A stretch of DNA of 6,146 nucleotides from Methanoregula sp. Its GTDB lineage: Archaea; Halobacteriota; Methanomicrobia; Methanomicrobiales; Methanospirillaceae. The notes below the pieces were generated by a model. The model was not told where the DNA came from, did no database searches, and saw only the letters and a list, made by a program, of their open reading frames with translations. How positions within the stretch are numbered: position 1 is the stretch's first letter; the number at the start of each line of letters is the position of its first letter. The DNA lies in the NCBI RefSeq assembly GCF_002835825.1, contig NZ_PIZH01000106.1, positions 1-6,146 of the forward strand. The letters run 5' to 3'. The position numbers were made by a program, and so were the translations under genes. Below are positions 1-6,142 of the stretch, one piece after another.

Positions 1-18
1 CATTTGTTAACAGTCTAC

Positions 19-44
19 AATCGGCGGAAAACCGCCGGCCGATT
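19..44. repeat. GC-rich inverted repeat upstream of the FabH-like gene
   Basis: Bases 22-27 (CGGCGG) pair perfectly with 32-37 (CCGCCG) around an AAAA loop. In a competing longer fold, 19-27 pairs with 32-34 plus 39-44, leaving CCGG at 35-38 as a bulge. No T tract follows on either strand, so it is not a typical archaeal terminator. It sits upstream of the likely TATA element of the next gene, so it could be a regulator site or the tail of a gene to the left. Function is unknown; the symmetry itself is certain. Confidence 0.55.
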
Positions 45-54
45 CACCACTGAC

Positions 55-64
55 CAATTATTAA
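55..64 (+). promoter_or_regulatory. possible TATA box for the FabH-like gene
   Basis: An AT-rich block (CAATTATTAA) stands out in the leader. An archaeal TATA box there would place the transcript start roughly 25 bases downstream, near 83-90, giving a short leader before the start at 102 or 114. A second AT-rich element, GTATATTT at 96-103, is too close to the start codon to serve this gene. Assigned by eye only. Confidence 0.35.
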
Positions 65-101
65 GGCAGATCACTGCGTACCTTTTCGATCAGCAGTATA
101 T

Positions 102-1148
102 TTGGAAACTGACATGGTATCTTCGCAAGGTTCCCGGAGAGCAACCGTTGGCATATCGGGGATAGGATACTATCTCCCGAAAAACACGGTTACCAGCCGC
201 GAGATGGCAGAGTGGACGGGAATCGATGAGTCGGTCTTTTCCGAAAAGATCGGGATTAAAAGAAAACATATCGCCGGCCCGGACGAACACCCGGCGGAGA
301 TGGGGATCCGGGCCGCAGGCCGGGCGATAGAGGACGCCAAAATCTCCCCGGAAGAGATCGATGTGATCGTGTACGGGGGGTTGGGATTTTACGATTATCA
401 TTTCTGGTCCCCGGCAGCAAAGATCCAGGGGGAGATCGGGGCACACAAGGCGTACGCGTTCGAGGTGAGGAATGGCTGCAACGGGGGTAACCTTGCGCTC
501 AGCGTCTGCAGGGACATCCTCGTTGGCGATCCCAAAAAGGAGTACGCCCTGGTGGTATGCAGCGACAAGCTCTCCATGGCGGTCAATTACACTGATAAGA
601 CGGCAGTCTCATCCTTCTCCTTCGCCGATGGCGCAGCAGCATCCGTGCTGAAAAAGAACCACCGGCAGAACAAGCTGCTCTCCTATGCAAGCATCACTGA
701 CGGATCTCTTGTGGATTACGTGAAGGTTCCCTGCGGGGGGACCCGCCAGCCCATGGCCGGTCCTGCGATCTGCCGGGAGGACTGTTTCCTTCGGGTGACG
801 GATCCGGCAGCACTCGACGGGATATTCGCCAAAACCTACCTGAAGAATTACCTTGCCGTTATCAGCGATGCACTGAAGAGCAGCGGACATACCGTCCGGG
901 ACATCGACCACCTTTTTACGAACCAGGTGAAGAAGAGCATCACGGACAGCCTCCTTGCGGAGCTCGGGCTTGACGAGTCTAAGACCATGAGGACAATGAA
1001 GGAGTACGGGCATATGGGCCCTGTCGATACCCTCTTCTGCCTGGCACGGGCCCGCAAATCGGGGAGGATCAAGCCGGGCGACCTCGTCGTCCTTGCCGGG
1101 AGTGCAATCGGGTTCACATGGGCGGCAATGGTGCTGGAATACCAGTGA
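102..1148 (+). CDS. FabH-like 3-oxoacyl synthase III family protein with rearranged active-site residues
   Basis: A 348-residue thiolase-fold protein of the ketoacyl synthase III (FabH) type; E. coli FabH has 317 residues. The family condenses or transfers acyl groups from acyl-CoA through a Cys nucleophile. The N-terminal GISGIGYYLP (18-26 region), the nucleophile motif NGCNGG with Cys126, the FSFADGAAA strand (172-180), PCGGTRQP (210-217) and the C-terminal GDLVVLAGSAIGFTW (326-340) all fit. Where FabH has His in a PHQAN motif this protein has Asn274 (FTNQVK), and where FabH has Asn in GNTSAAS it has His304 (GHMGP). The 30-residue spacing between the two sites is kept. It is therefore probably not a standard fatty-acid initiation enzyme. 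Archaeal HMG-CoA synthase was considered, but its motifs do not match. The start at 102 is TTG; ATG at 114 (Met5) is equally plausible, and neither has a clear ribosome site. The gene stands alone, converging on panE. Family is confident; substrate is unknown. Confidence 0.88.
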   Translation: METDMVSSQGSRRATVGISGIGYYLPKNTVTSREMAEWTGIDESVFSEKIGIKRKHIAGPDEHPAEMGIRAAGRAIEDAKISPEEIDVIVYGGLGFYDYHFWSPAAKIQGEIGAHKAYAFEVRNGCNGGNLALSVCRDILVGDPKKEYALVVCSDKLSMAVNYTDKTAVSSFSFADGAAASVLKKNHRQNKLLSYASITDGSLVDYVKVPCGGTRQPMAGPAICREDCFLRVTDPAALDGIFAKTYLKNYLAVISDALKSSGHTVRDIDHLFTNQVKKSITDSLLAELGLDESKTMRTMKEYGHMGPVDTLFCLARARKSGRIKPGDLVVLAGSAIGFTWAAMVLEYQ

Positions 1149-1154
1149 ACGATG

Positions 1155-1186
1155 GCCGGTGATTTCCGGCTCTTTCCTTCCCTTTC
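1155..1186 (+). terminator. likely terminator of the FabH-like gene
   Basis: Seven bases after the TGA stop, GCCGG (1155-1159) pairs with CCGGC (1166-1170) around a six-base loop. A pyrimidine-rich stretch with three TTT or TT runs follows at 1171-1186. Archaeal termination relies mostly on T-rich RNA ends, so the tract fits, although it is broken by C residues. The hairpin is short. Confidence 0.5.
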
Positions 1187-1212
1187 AAAAAAAAACCCTG
1201 ATCGTCACCAGG
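1187..1212 (-). terminator. likely terminator of the trm5-panE operon
   Basis: Read on the minus strand, CCTG (complement of 1209-1212) and CAGG (complement of 1197-1200) form a weak 4-bp stem with an 8-base loop. One further base leads into nine uninterrupted T (the A run at 1187-1195). The T run starts about 50 bases past the panE stop. An unbroken T9 is a strong archaeal termination signal; the stem is marginal. It abuts the opposite-strand terminator of the converging gene. Confidence 0.6.
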
Positions 1213-1245
1213 TTCCGGAACAATGCCCCCCAATGAGAGCGCTCT

Positions 1246-2199
1246 TCATGACCGTATCATGCCCCAGGCGGATTCCCTGAACCGGATAAGATCGGATATG
1301 CACGCATTATAGGGTGTCGCAATACCCAGCCGCTCTCCCTCCCTGACGACCGCACCATTCAGGTAATCGATCTCGGTTTTATGCCCATGTAAAATGTCCT
1401 GCAACATGGAGGACCGGTGCCGGGCCATCACCGGGATCAGGGCTCCCTGCAGGTACCCGAGGAAAGTATCGGGATCCCTCCATTCGAGACGTATGCCTTC
1501 CCTCTGGACAACGACGTAGATCTCCCTGACGATCTGTTCAATGATGTGCCAGCTGTCCGGCCCCCGCAGGTCCCCGTACGCGACACCCGTAATGGCACTG
1601 AGTGGGTTTAAGGAACAGTTGATGAGGTTCTTGGACCAGAGTTTTCCCTTGATATGTCCGGTGGGTTCAACAGGGATTCCGGCCTTTGTCAGGATATCGG
1701 CAAGGCCCATGACCCCCGCATCCAGCCCTTCCGGGAACCGGCCGATCTGCAGGGGCCCCGCATTAGCCGTAACCTGGACAGCGCAGTCCCCTTCCCGCAC
1801 GAACCCGGTAAGGACAACGCCGCCAATGACATGATCTGTGTACTGTGCAATCGTTTCCTCATTGCCGATACCATTCTGGAAACTGACCACATCGGCAGCA
1901 CCTACCAGGTCCTTATACTGCCGGCAGATGCTGTCTGTATCCTGCGACTTTGACGTGACAAGGACATAGTCAAACGGCTCGTTGCCTTCAAGAGTACTGA
2001 CACAGGGAAAGCTGAAGGATTCATCACCCCATGCACCGTGGATGGAGAAACCGCTCCGGGAGATCCCCGAGGCATACTGTTCCCTTGTTACCGCAACAAC
2101 GTCAGCGACCCGGGAGAGTTTTGCGGCAAGCGGAAGCCCTACCGCCCCGGCGCCGAGAACAAGGATCCTGACCGGGCTGCTCATGTGGTGAAATATCAT
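1246..2199 (-). CDS. panE: 2-dehydropantoate 2-reductase (ketopantoate reductase)
   Basis: A 317-residue cytosolic enzyme reducing 2-dehydropantoate to pantoate with NAD(P)H, a step in CoA synthesis. The N-terminal Rossmann domain has LGAGAVG (Gly16, Gly18, Gly21), and QNG at 108-110 carries the substrate-site Asn. The C-terminal helical domain has WSKNLINCSLNPL (188-200): Lys190, Asn194 and Asn198 match the spacing of E. coli Lys176, Asn180 and Asn184. SSMLQD and TEIDYLNG supply Ser264 and Glu276, 12 residues apart as in E. coli Ser244 and Glu256. All key residues are intact, so it should be active. Archaea usually convert pantoate onward with pantoate kinase and phosphopantothenate synthetase, neither of which is here. 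ATG at 2199 lies 13 bases after the trm5 stop; ATG at 2184 (Met6) is an alternative that starts closer to the Rossmann strand. Neither has a strong ribosome site. Probably cotranscribed with trm5. PanE-like paralogues can use other 2-keto acids, so the exact substrate is inferred. Confidence 0.9.
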   Translation of the reverse strand: MIFHHMSSPVRILVLGAGAVGLPLAAKLSRVADVVAVTREQYASGISRSGFSIHGAWGDESFSFPCVSTLEGNEPFDYVLVTSKSQDTDSICRQYKDLVGAADVVSFQNGIGNEETIAQYTDHVIGGVVLTGFVREGDCAVQVTANAGPLQIGRFPEGLDAGVMGLADILTKAGIPVEPTGHIKGKLWSKNLINCSLNPLSAITGVAYGDLRGPDSWHIIEQIVREIYVVVQREGIRLEWRDPDTFLGYLQGALIPVMARHRSSMLQDILHGHKTEIDYLNGAVVREGERLGIATPYNACISDLIRFRESAWGMIRS

Positions 2200-2212
2200 G
2201 CGTGATTGGTTA

Positions 2213-3145
2213 TCAACTCTTCACCAGAATGTCGTACACCGCGTGCCATTGGGCAGGCGAATATGAACGCACAACACGCTCGGAGGTGACGGTCCCGCCC
2301 AGTTCGCGGATCCGCGCTTCGTGCTCCCTTTCGGCAGATACCAGCGAGTAGAAGTGGATCGTCCCGCCCGGCCGCACGAGCCGGAACGCTTCTGACAAAA
2401 ATTCTGTGCCGGCAAGGGGCAGGTTCATGACCACCCGGTCAAACCGCCACGGAAGAATCCGGACAAGGTGCCGGGCGTCCATGAGCAGCGGGAGAACATT
2501 TTCTACCCGGTTCCTGTCCAGGTTCTCAAGCATCATGGCAACTGCTTTTGGGTTGAGATCCGATGCTACGATAAGGGATGCCTGCTTTGAAAGCGTGATC
2601 GCAAACGGCCCTACCCCTGCAAACATATCAAGGACAAGTTCTCCTCCCCGTACCTGGGCGAGGATGCGCTGGCGCTCAGTGGAGAGCCGGGCCGAGAAGT
2701 AGGCGCCGGCAAGGTCCACGGCAAATGAATACCCGTGCTCGGTCACGAACGTGCGGGTTGTCGGCTTCCCGGCAAGGATGGAGAACTCCCGCGTCCGGTA
2801 CTCCCCATGGACTTCCCCCTCCGCGGAGACGACGGTGTGGAGCGAGGGGCGGGATTTCAGGAGTGCCTCAGCTCCCCCGGGGTCCTGTTCCTGCATGATA
2901 GCAATCCCGCCCACCAGCTCGTGCCGGGGAAGCGGTTCCCTGCCCGGGTGCGCCTCGAACTCGAACCAGGACGCCCCCTCGCGCTCCTCTCGGAGCGGCA
3001 GGATGAGGTCGGGACCCTCGCGCAGGACCTTAAGCGAGGGATCAAGCGCACCCTCCCGTATCAGCGCCTGCCGCACCTCTTCCCCTTGCCGTGCGGGGAC
3101 CCGGATCCCCCACTGGCCGGCCTGCCTTTTAACCACGTGTATCAT
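2213..3145 (-). CDS. trm5: tRNA (guanine37-N1)-methyltransferase, Trm5 family
   Basis: A 310-residue SAM-dependent methyltransferase, expected to form m1G37 next to the anticodon of tRNAs, which prevents +1 frameshifting and starts wyosine synthesis in tRNA-Phe. Residues 1-65 or so fit the small N-terminal D1 domain of archaeal Trm5, and about 100-155 the D2 segment, ending in VDLAGAYFSARLSTER (143-158) with the conserved Arg153. The Rossmann-type catalytic domain follows: SAM motif I LDMFAGVGPF (172-181), acidic SAM-binding DLNP (196-199), MDAR (222-225), and the Trm5-type motif IV MNLP (240-243), which distinguishes it from NPPY N6-adenine enzymes. It is somewhat shorter than the roughly 336-residue Methanocaldococcus enzyme. 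The subtype (a, b or c) is not settled. ATG at 3145 lies 26 bases from the divergent hmgA start. No ribosome site precedes it, so a leaderless message is likely. panE follows in the same direction. Confidence 0.88.
   Translation of the reverse strand: MIHVVKRQAGQWGIRVPARQGEEVRQALIREGALDPSLKVLREGPDLILPLREEREGASWFEFEAHPGREPLPRHELVGGIAIMQEQDPGGAEALLKSRPSLHTVVSAEGEVHGEYRTREFSILAGKPTTRTFVTEHGYSFAVDLAGAYFSARLSTERQRILAQVRGGELVLDMFAGVGPFAITLSKQASLIVASDLNPKAVAMMLENLDRNRVENVLPLLMDARHLVRILPWRFDRVVMNLPLAGTEFLSEAFRLVRPGGTIHFYSLVSAEREHEARIRELGGTVTSERVVRSYSPAQWHAVYDILVKS
3127..3132 (+). promoter_or_regulatory. possible TATA box for hmgA
   Basis: TTTTAA inside the first codons of trm5 is the best AT-rich element at a suitable distance. 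A start about 25 bases downstream (near 3155) would give a leader of roughly 15-20 bases. If right, the hmgA promoter lies within trm5 coding sequence. Assigned by eye. Confidence 0.35.
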
Positions 3146-3153
3146 TACGGTAT

Positions 3154-3158
3154 AGGTG
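3154..3158 (+). promoter_or_regulatory. possible ribosome binding site for hmgA
   Basis: AGGTG resembles the archaeal GAGGTGATC complement of the 16S rRNA end, but 13 bases separate it from the ATG at 3172, which is long. It is the only such match in the gap. Confidence 0.35.
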
Positions 3159-3160
3159 CT

Positions 3161-3168
3161 AATAAGTA
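3161..3168 (-). promoter_or_regulatory. possible TATA box for trm5-panE
   Basis: On the minus strand this reads TACTTATT, centred about 20 bases upstream of the trm5 ATG. A TATA box there would start transcription at or next to the start codon, consistent with a leaderless message and with the absence of a ribosome site. It lies inside the short gap shared with hmgA. Confidence 0.35.
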
Positions 3169-3171
3169 ATC

Positions 3172-4449
3172 ATGGCTGATGATGCACAGCGCCGCAGCGG
3201 GCAGGACGGCGGCGCACAATCAGGTCAGGACCAAGAGAGGGATGCCGTTATCCACGCAAAACTGAAAGACGGGACGCTGAAGATCTACGAACTGGAAAAG
3301 GAACTCATGCCCATCGATGCTATCCGTGTCCGGCGCGGGTTTATCGAGCAGGAGACCGGTACAAAACTCGATAACATCGGTATCTTCAGCATCGATGTGG
3401 AGCGCGTGACAAAGCGCAACTGCGAGAACATGATCGGGACCGTGCAGGTTCCGGTCGGTGTTGCCGGGCCGGTCCTCGTCAACGGGGGTTGTGCCAGCGG
3501 GAAGTACTGGCTCCCGCTCGCGACAACGGAAGGGGCCCTTGTCGCCTCGGTCAACCGCGGGTGCAACGCGATTACGAAGGCCGGGGGTGCAGACGTGCGC
3601 ATCATCCATGACGGCATGACCCGGGCACCTGTCTTTGCCACGGAGAGCGTAAGCCACGCGGTGCAGGTTGGCGACTGGGTGAAAGCACACCACGACGAGC
3701 TCAAGGCCGCGGCCGAGAGCACGACCTCCCATGGGAAACTGACCGGGATTGTCACGTTCGTGACCGGCACCAGCGTCTATGTCCGGATGGAGTTCGACAC
3801 CAAGGACGCGATGGGCATGAACATGGTCACCATCGCAAGCGCAAAGGTCGCAGACATGATTGCACAGGGCACCGGCGCACGGCTCATCGCCCTCTCAGGC
3901 AACATGTGCACCGACAAAAAACCCGCCACGATCAACAGTATCATGGGCCGGGGCCGGAGTGTGGTTGCCGGGGTCGCCCTCACCCATGAACAGATCAAAA
4001 CGATCTTCAAGACCGACGCGCAGTCCCTCTTCGAGGTGAACTACCGGAAGAACCTGGTCGGCTCTGCCCGGGCCGGTGCCATGGGGTTCAATGCGCATGC
4101 CGCAAACATCGTTGCCGCGATGTTCATCGCCTGCGGCCAGGACGCGGCCCACGCGATCGACGGGAGCACCTGCATCACCACGGTCGACCAGACAGAGACC
4201 GGGGTTTATGTTTCCGTCACGCTGCCATCCCTTCCGGTGGGTACTGTTGGCGGGGGGACCGCGGTCGACACCCAGCAGGAGTGTTTACAACTCCTCGGTG
4301 TTGCCGGTAGCGGTACTCCTCCGGGTACGAATGCGAGGAAACTCGCGGAAATTATCGGCGCCGGCGTCCTTGCCGGCGAACTCTCCCTTCTTGGTGCCCT
4401 TGCGGCCCAGCACCTTGCCCGCGCCCACCAGCAGCTCGGCCGGGGATAA
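3172..4449 (+). CDS. hmgA: hydroxymethylglutaryl-CoA reductase, class I (NADPH type)
   Basis: A 425-residue soluble enzyme reducing HMG-CoA to mevalonate with two NADPH, the committed step to isoprenoids and so to archaeal ether lipids. The catalytic set is complete: Glu120 in ATTEGALVAS, Lys249/Lys250 in CTDKKPA, Asp324 in GQDAAH, and the C-terminal His419 in LARAHQ. DAMGMN at 212-217 is the class I cofactor-site motif. ENMIGTVQVPVGVAGP (85-100) and the VGSARAGAMGFNAHAANIVAA region (296-316) are also characteristic. There is no membrane anchor, unlike eukaryotic enzymes. Residues 1-25 are a hydrophilic Gly/Gln/Asp-rich tail; the family core starts near residue 28. ATG at 3172 is the natural start; the next Met (47) would cut into conserved sequence. 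The gene is divergent from trm5 and converges on the permease, so it is probably transcribed alone. Length fits archaeal homologues. Confidence 0.97.
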   Translation: MADDAQRRSGQDGGAQSGQDQERDAVIHAKLKDGTLKIYELEKELMPIDAIRVRRGFIEQETGTKLDNIGIFSIDVERVTKRNCENMIGTVQVPVGVAGPVLVNGGCASGKYWLPLATTEGALVASVNRGCNAITKAGGADVRIIHDGMTRAPVFATESVSHAVQVGDWVKAHHDELKAAAESTTSHGKLTGIVTFVTGTSVYVRMEFDTKDAMGMNMVTIASAKVADMIAQGTGARLIALSGNMCTDKKPATINSIMGRGRSVVAGVALTHEQIKTIFKTDAQSLFEVNYRKNLVGSARAGAMGFNAHAANIVAAMFIACGQDAAHAIDGSTCITTVDQTETGVYVSVTLPSLPVGTVGGGTAVDTQQECLQLLGVAGSGTPPGTNARKLAEIIGAGVLAGELSLLGALAAQHLARAHQQLGRG

Positions 4450-4465
4450 TCCCCCGTTCTATTCA

Positions 4466-4476
4466 TTTCTTTTTTT
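4466..4476 (+). terminator. T-tract terminator of hmgA
   Basis: Seventeen bases after the TAA stop comes TTTCTTTTTTT, including seven uninterrupted T. No stable hairpin precedes it; archaeal RNA polymerase can terminate at such tracts without one. Confidence 0.55.
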
Positions 4477-4479
4477 CAT

Positions 4480-4491
4480 CCTGATTGCAGG
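4480..4491. repeat. small inverted repeat between convergent hmgA and permease genes
   Basis: CCTG (4480-4483) and CAGG (4488-4491) flank ATTG, giving a 4-bp hairpin on either strand. It is bounded by the plus-strand T7 on the left and an A5 run on the right, so neither T tract lies directly 3' of the hairpin in its own transcript. Probably minor. Confidence 0.3.
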
Positions 4492-4496
4492 AAAAA
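4492..4496 (-). terminator. possible T-tract terminator of the permease gene
   Basis: On the minus strand, five T residues follow the permease TAA stop by five bases. A T5 is short for an archaeal terminator, and the real end could lie further left inside hmgA. Confidence 0.3.
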
Positions 4497-4501
4497 GAGT
4501 G

Positions 4502-6142
4502 TTACTGCTTCACCCGCTTGTCCGGGAAGAGCTCGTCAAAGGACTTCTCGTCACGGTTCAGGTACCTGAATGCCTTCAGACGGTTGGTGCGCCTTCCGAC
4601 CCAGTAGATGAACATGGGGACACAGAGGACCGGCACCGACAGGTACAGCGACCCGGAGAGTGCAGGATTGAACGCAAGCACGACGAGGGCGATGACCTCA
4701 AGTATGACCCCGACAATAACCGGCATCCACGGGGAGAGCGGGGCTGGTGCAACAATATCGGCATCGGTATACCCGCGCTCGTAAATTCTCCTGCGGAAGA
4801 CCACCTGCGCCCAGCAGATGGAGATCCAGCAGATGGCACCAGTGAAGGCCGAGACGGAAAGGAGCCAGATGTAAAGCTGGCCCTCGCCGTTCGTGAACCA
4901 CCAGAGCGAGAGGACAAGCCAGCAGCACGCAAGCGTGACGAGCGTGCCCACCATGGGGACGCAGTTGCGGTTCAGCCGCGAGAGGAACCGGGGCGCCATC
5001 CCCTCGATCGAGAGGCCGTAGAGGGCTCGCACCGCCCCGTAGAACCCGCTGTTGGCGCAGGAGAATGCCGCGGTCAGGACAATGAAAGAGAGTACGGCTG
5101 CTGCTTCCTGGAACCCGTACTTCGCAAGTGCCGTCGAGAAGACGCTGTCGGTAAGCCCCGCCTCGGCAAACGGGATGATGAGAATGAGGAACAGGATGGG
5201 GAGGATATCGACGCGGATGATCCGGTGGACCACCTGGCGGCAGGCCTTCGGCACCGTCTGCTTCGGGTTCTGGGTCTCTGCGGCAGCAAGGCCTACAATC
5301 TCCGAGCCCTGGAAGTTGACGAGGATTAAGGCCATGTTGGCGACAAGGATGAAGGCCCCGGCCGGAAAGATGTCGTCATACAGGTTCCCACCCGGCGGGA
5401 AGACAACGCTCGTCCCGATGAAGCCGGCGGTACCGATGAGCCCGAGAACAATGAGGGCCGCGACAACGCAGAAGATGATGTTGTGCACAATCTTGATGAT
5501 CGCAAGCGAACTCTCCACAAGGCCGAATCCCCCCACATGGATTAGGTTCAGGAGGGTGATCATGAGGAGGAACGCAACCGCCCACAATACCACCGGCACC
5601 GTCGGGACAAAGACATGCATGATGATGCCCCCTGCCACAGCCTCCGATGGAATATACGCGCACCAGTTGAACCAGTAGCTCCAGCCGGTACCTACGGCCC
5701 AGGTGGGGGAGATGAACTCTGCCGAGTAGCTGATGAAATTGCCCTGGCGCGGGACATTGACCAGCAACTCGGCAAATGACTGCATCACGGTGTAGATGAT
5801 GAGGCCGCCAATGGCGTAGAGGAGGATTACGCTTGGGCCCATCTCTGATATGAGATACCCAGTGCCGAGGAAATAGCAGGAGCCGATGATCCCCCCGATG
5901 GCGATCAGGTTGGCCATCCACGGGCGGATGCCGCGTTTCAGCCCGAACTCCCCCATGGGCGGCAGCGGATCGCGGGGGCGATGATGGTGTGCTTTGCTCT
6001 CTTCGATCTCTTCCTTTATTGGATCGGAGTCCGGGAAGGGAAAGTCCGGCTCGTTTCTGTCACGGACAGGGTCCTGGGGCGGGCTGGTCTTGGTCACACG
6101 GCACTCACTCGCTCCACGATCCGTAGACCTTAGATGACGCAT
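4502..6142 (-). CDS. amino acid permease, APC superfamily (AAT/LysP-like)
   Basis: A membrane carrier of up to 546 residues, probably importing an amino acid by proton symport. About twelve hydrophobic helices can be read at roughly 76-97, 103-124, 147-176, 183-203, 212-238, 262-282, 308-326, 346-366, 395-415, 421-446, 470-490 and 496-516. Family motifs are present: IGGIIGSCYFLGTG in helix 1 (82-95), the unwound substrate-site segment; GWSYWFNW (153-160) in helix 3; FQGSEIVGLAAAETQNPKQT (277-296) after helix 6; and GLSIEGMAPRFLSRLNR (376-392), the loop before helix 9. The first 70 residues are hydrophilic, rich in Pro and acidic residues with a His triplet at 52-54, and do not look like transporter sequence. 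The start is uncertain: ATG at 6142 is four bases from the window edge, so the frame may run further upstream, while GTG at 6097 (residue 16) or Met63 at 5956 are alternatives. Substrate cannot be told from sequence; lysine, aromatic or other amino acids are possible. The gene is convergent with hmgA. Confidence 0.88.
   Translation of the reverse strand: MRHLRSTDRGASECRVTKTSPPQDPVRDRNEPDFPFPDSDPIKEEIEESKAHHHRPRDPLPPMGEFGLKRGIRPWMANLIAIGGIIGSCYFLGTGYLISEMGPSVILLYAIGGLIIYTVMQSFAELLVNVPRQGNFISYSAEFISPTWAVGTGWSYWFNWCAYIPSEAVAGGIIMHVFVPTVPVVLWAVAFLLMITLLNLIHVGGFGLVESSLAIIKIVHNIIFCVVAALIVLGLIGTAGFIGTSVVFPPGGNLYDDIFPAGAFILVANMALILVNFQGSEIVGLAAAETQNPKQTVPKACRQVVHRIIRVDILPILFLILIIPFAEAGLTDSVFSTALAKYGFQEAAAVLSFIVLTAAFSCANSGFYGAVRALYGLSIEGMAPRFLSRLNRNCVPMVGTLVTLACCWLVLSLWWFTNGEGQLYIWLLSVSAFTGAICWISICWAQVVFRRRIYERGYTDADIVAPAPLSPWMPVIVGVILEVIALVVLAFNPALSGSLYLSVPVLCVPMFIYWVGRRTNRLKAFRYLNRDEKSFDELFPDKRVKQ

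Larger units (their letters stand above)
3141..3173. repeat. imperfect inverted repeat spanning the trm5/hmgA divergent starts
   Basis: ATTAC at 3144-3148 is matched by GTAAT at 3166-3170. Extending outward, ATCATTAC (3141-3148) and GTAATCAT (3166-3173) pair at 7 of 8 positions. The dyad includes both start codons and encloses the whole gap between the genes. A symmetric operator is possible, but symmetry could partly follow from two start codons facing outward in AT-rich DNA. Confidence 0.4.

Noticed and set aside
102..1148. Annotation as HMG-CoA synthase because hmgA is nearby
   Set aside because: The N terminus, the NGCNGG nucleophile context and the GDLVVLAGSAIGFTW end resemble FabH, not archaeal HMG-CoA synthase, which is normally next to a thiolase and a DUF35 protein.
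1212..1245. Two 10-bp perfect palindromes, GTTCCGGAAC (1212-1221) and AGAGCGCTCT (1236-1245)
   Set aside because: They have no loop and no partner sites. They are plausible by chance in a short gap and overlap the likely panE 3' region.
2735..3169. 144- and 134-codon frames antisense to trm5
   Set aside because: Trm5 motifs on the other strand are clear and continuous; these products are Ser/Arg/Pro-rich and match nothing.
4076..5329. 417-codon open frame on the plus strand
   Set aside because: It overlaps the end of hmgA in another frame and is antisense to the permease. Its product has a charged, repetitive composition typical of a GC-rich shadow frame and no recognisable motif.
5052..5678. 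208-codon plus-strand frame within the permease
   Set aside because: Antisense to well-conserved transmembrane segments, with a Met/Arg/Thr-rich product that looks like reverse-complemented membrane codons.
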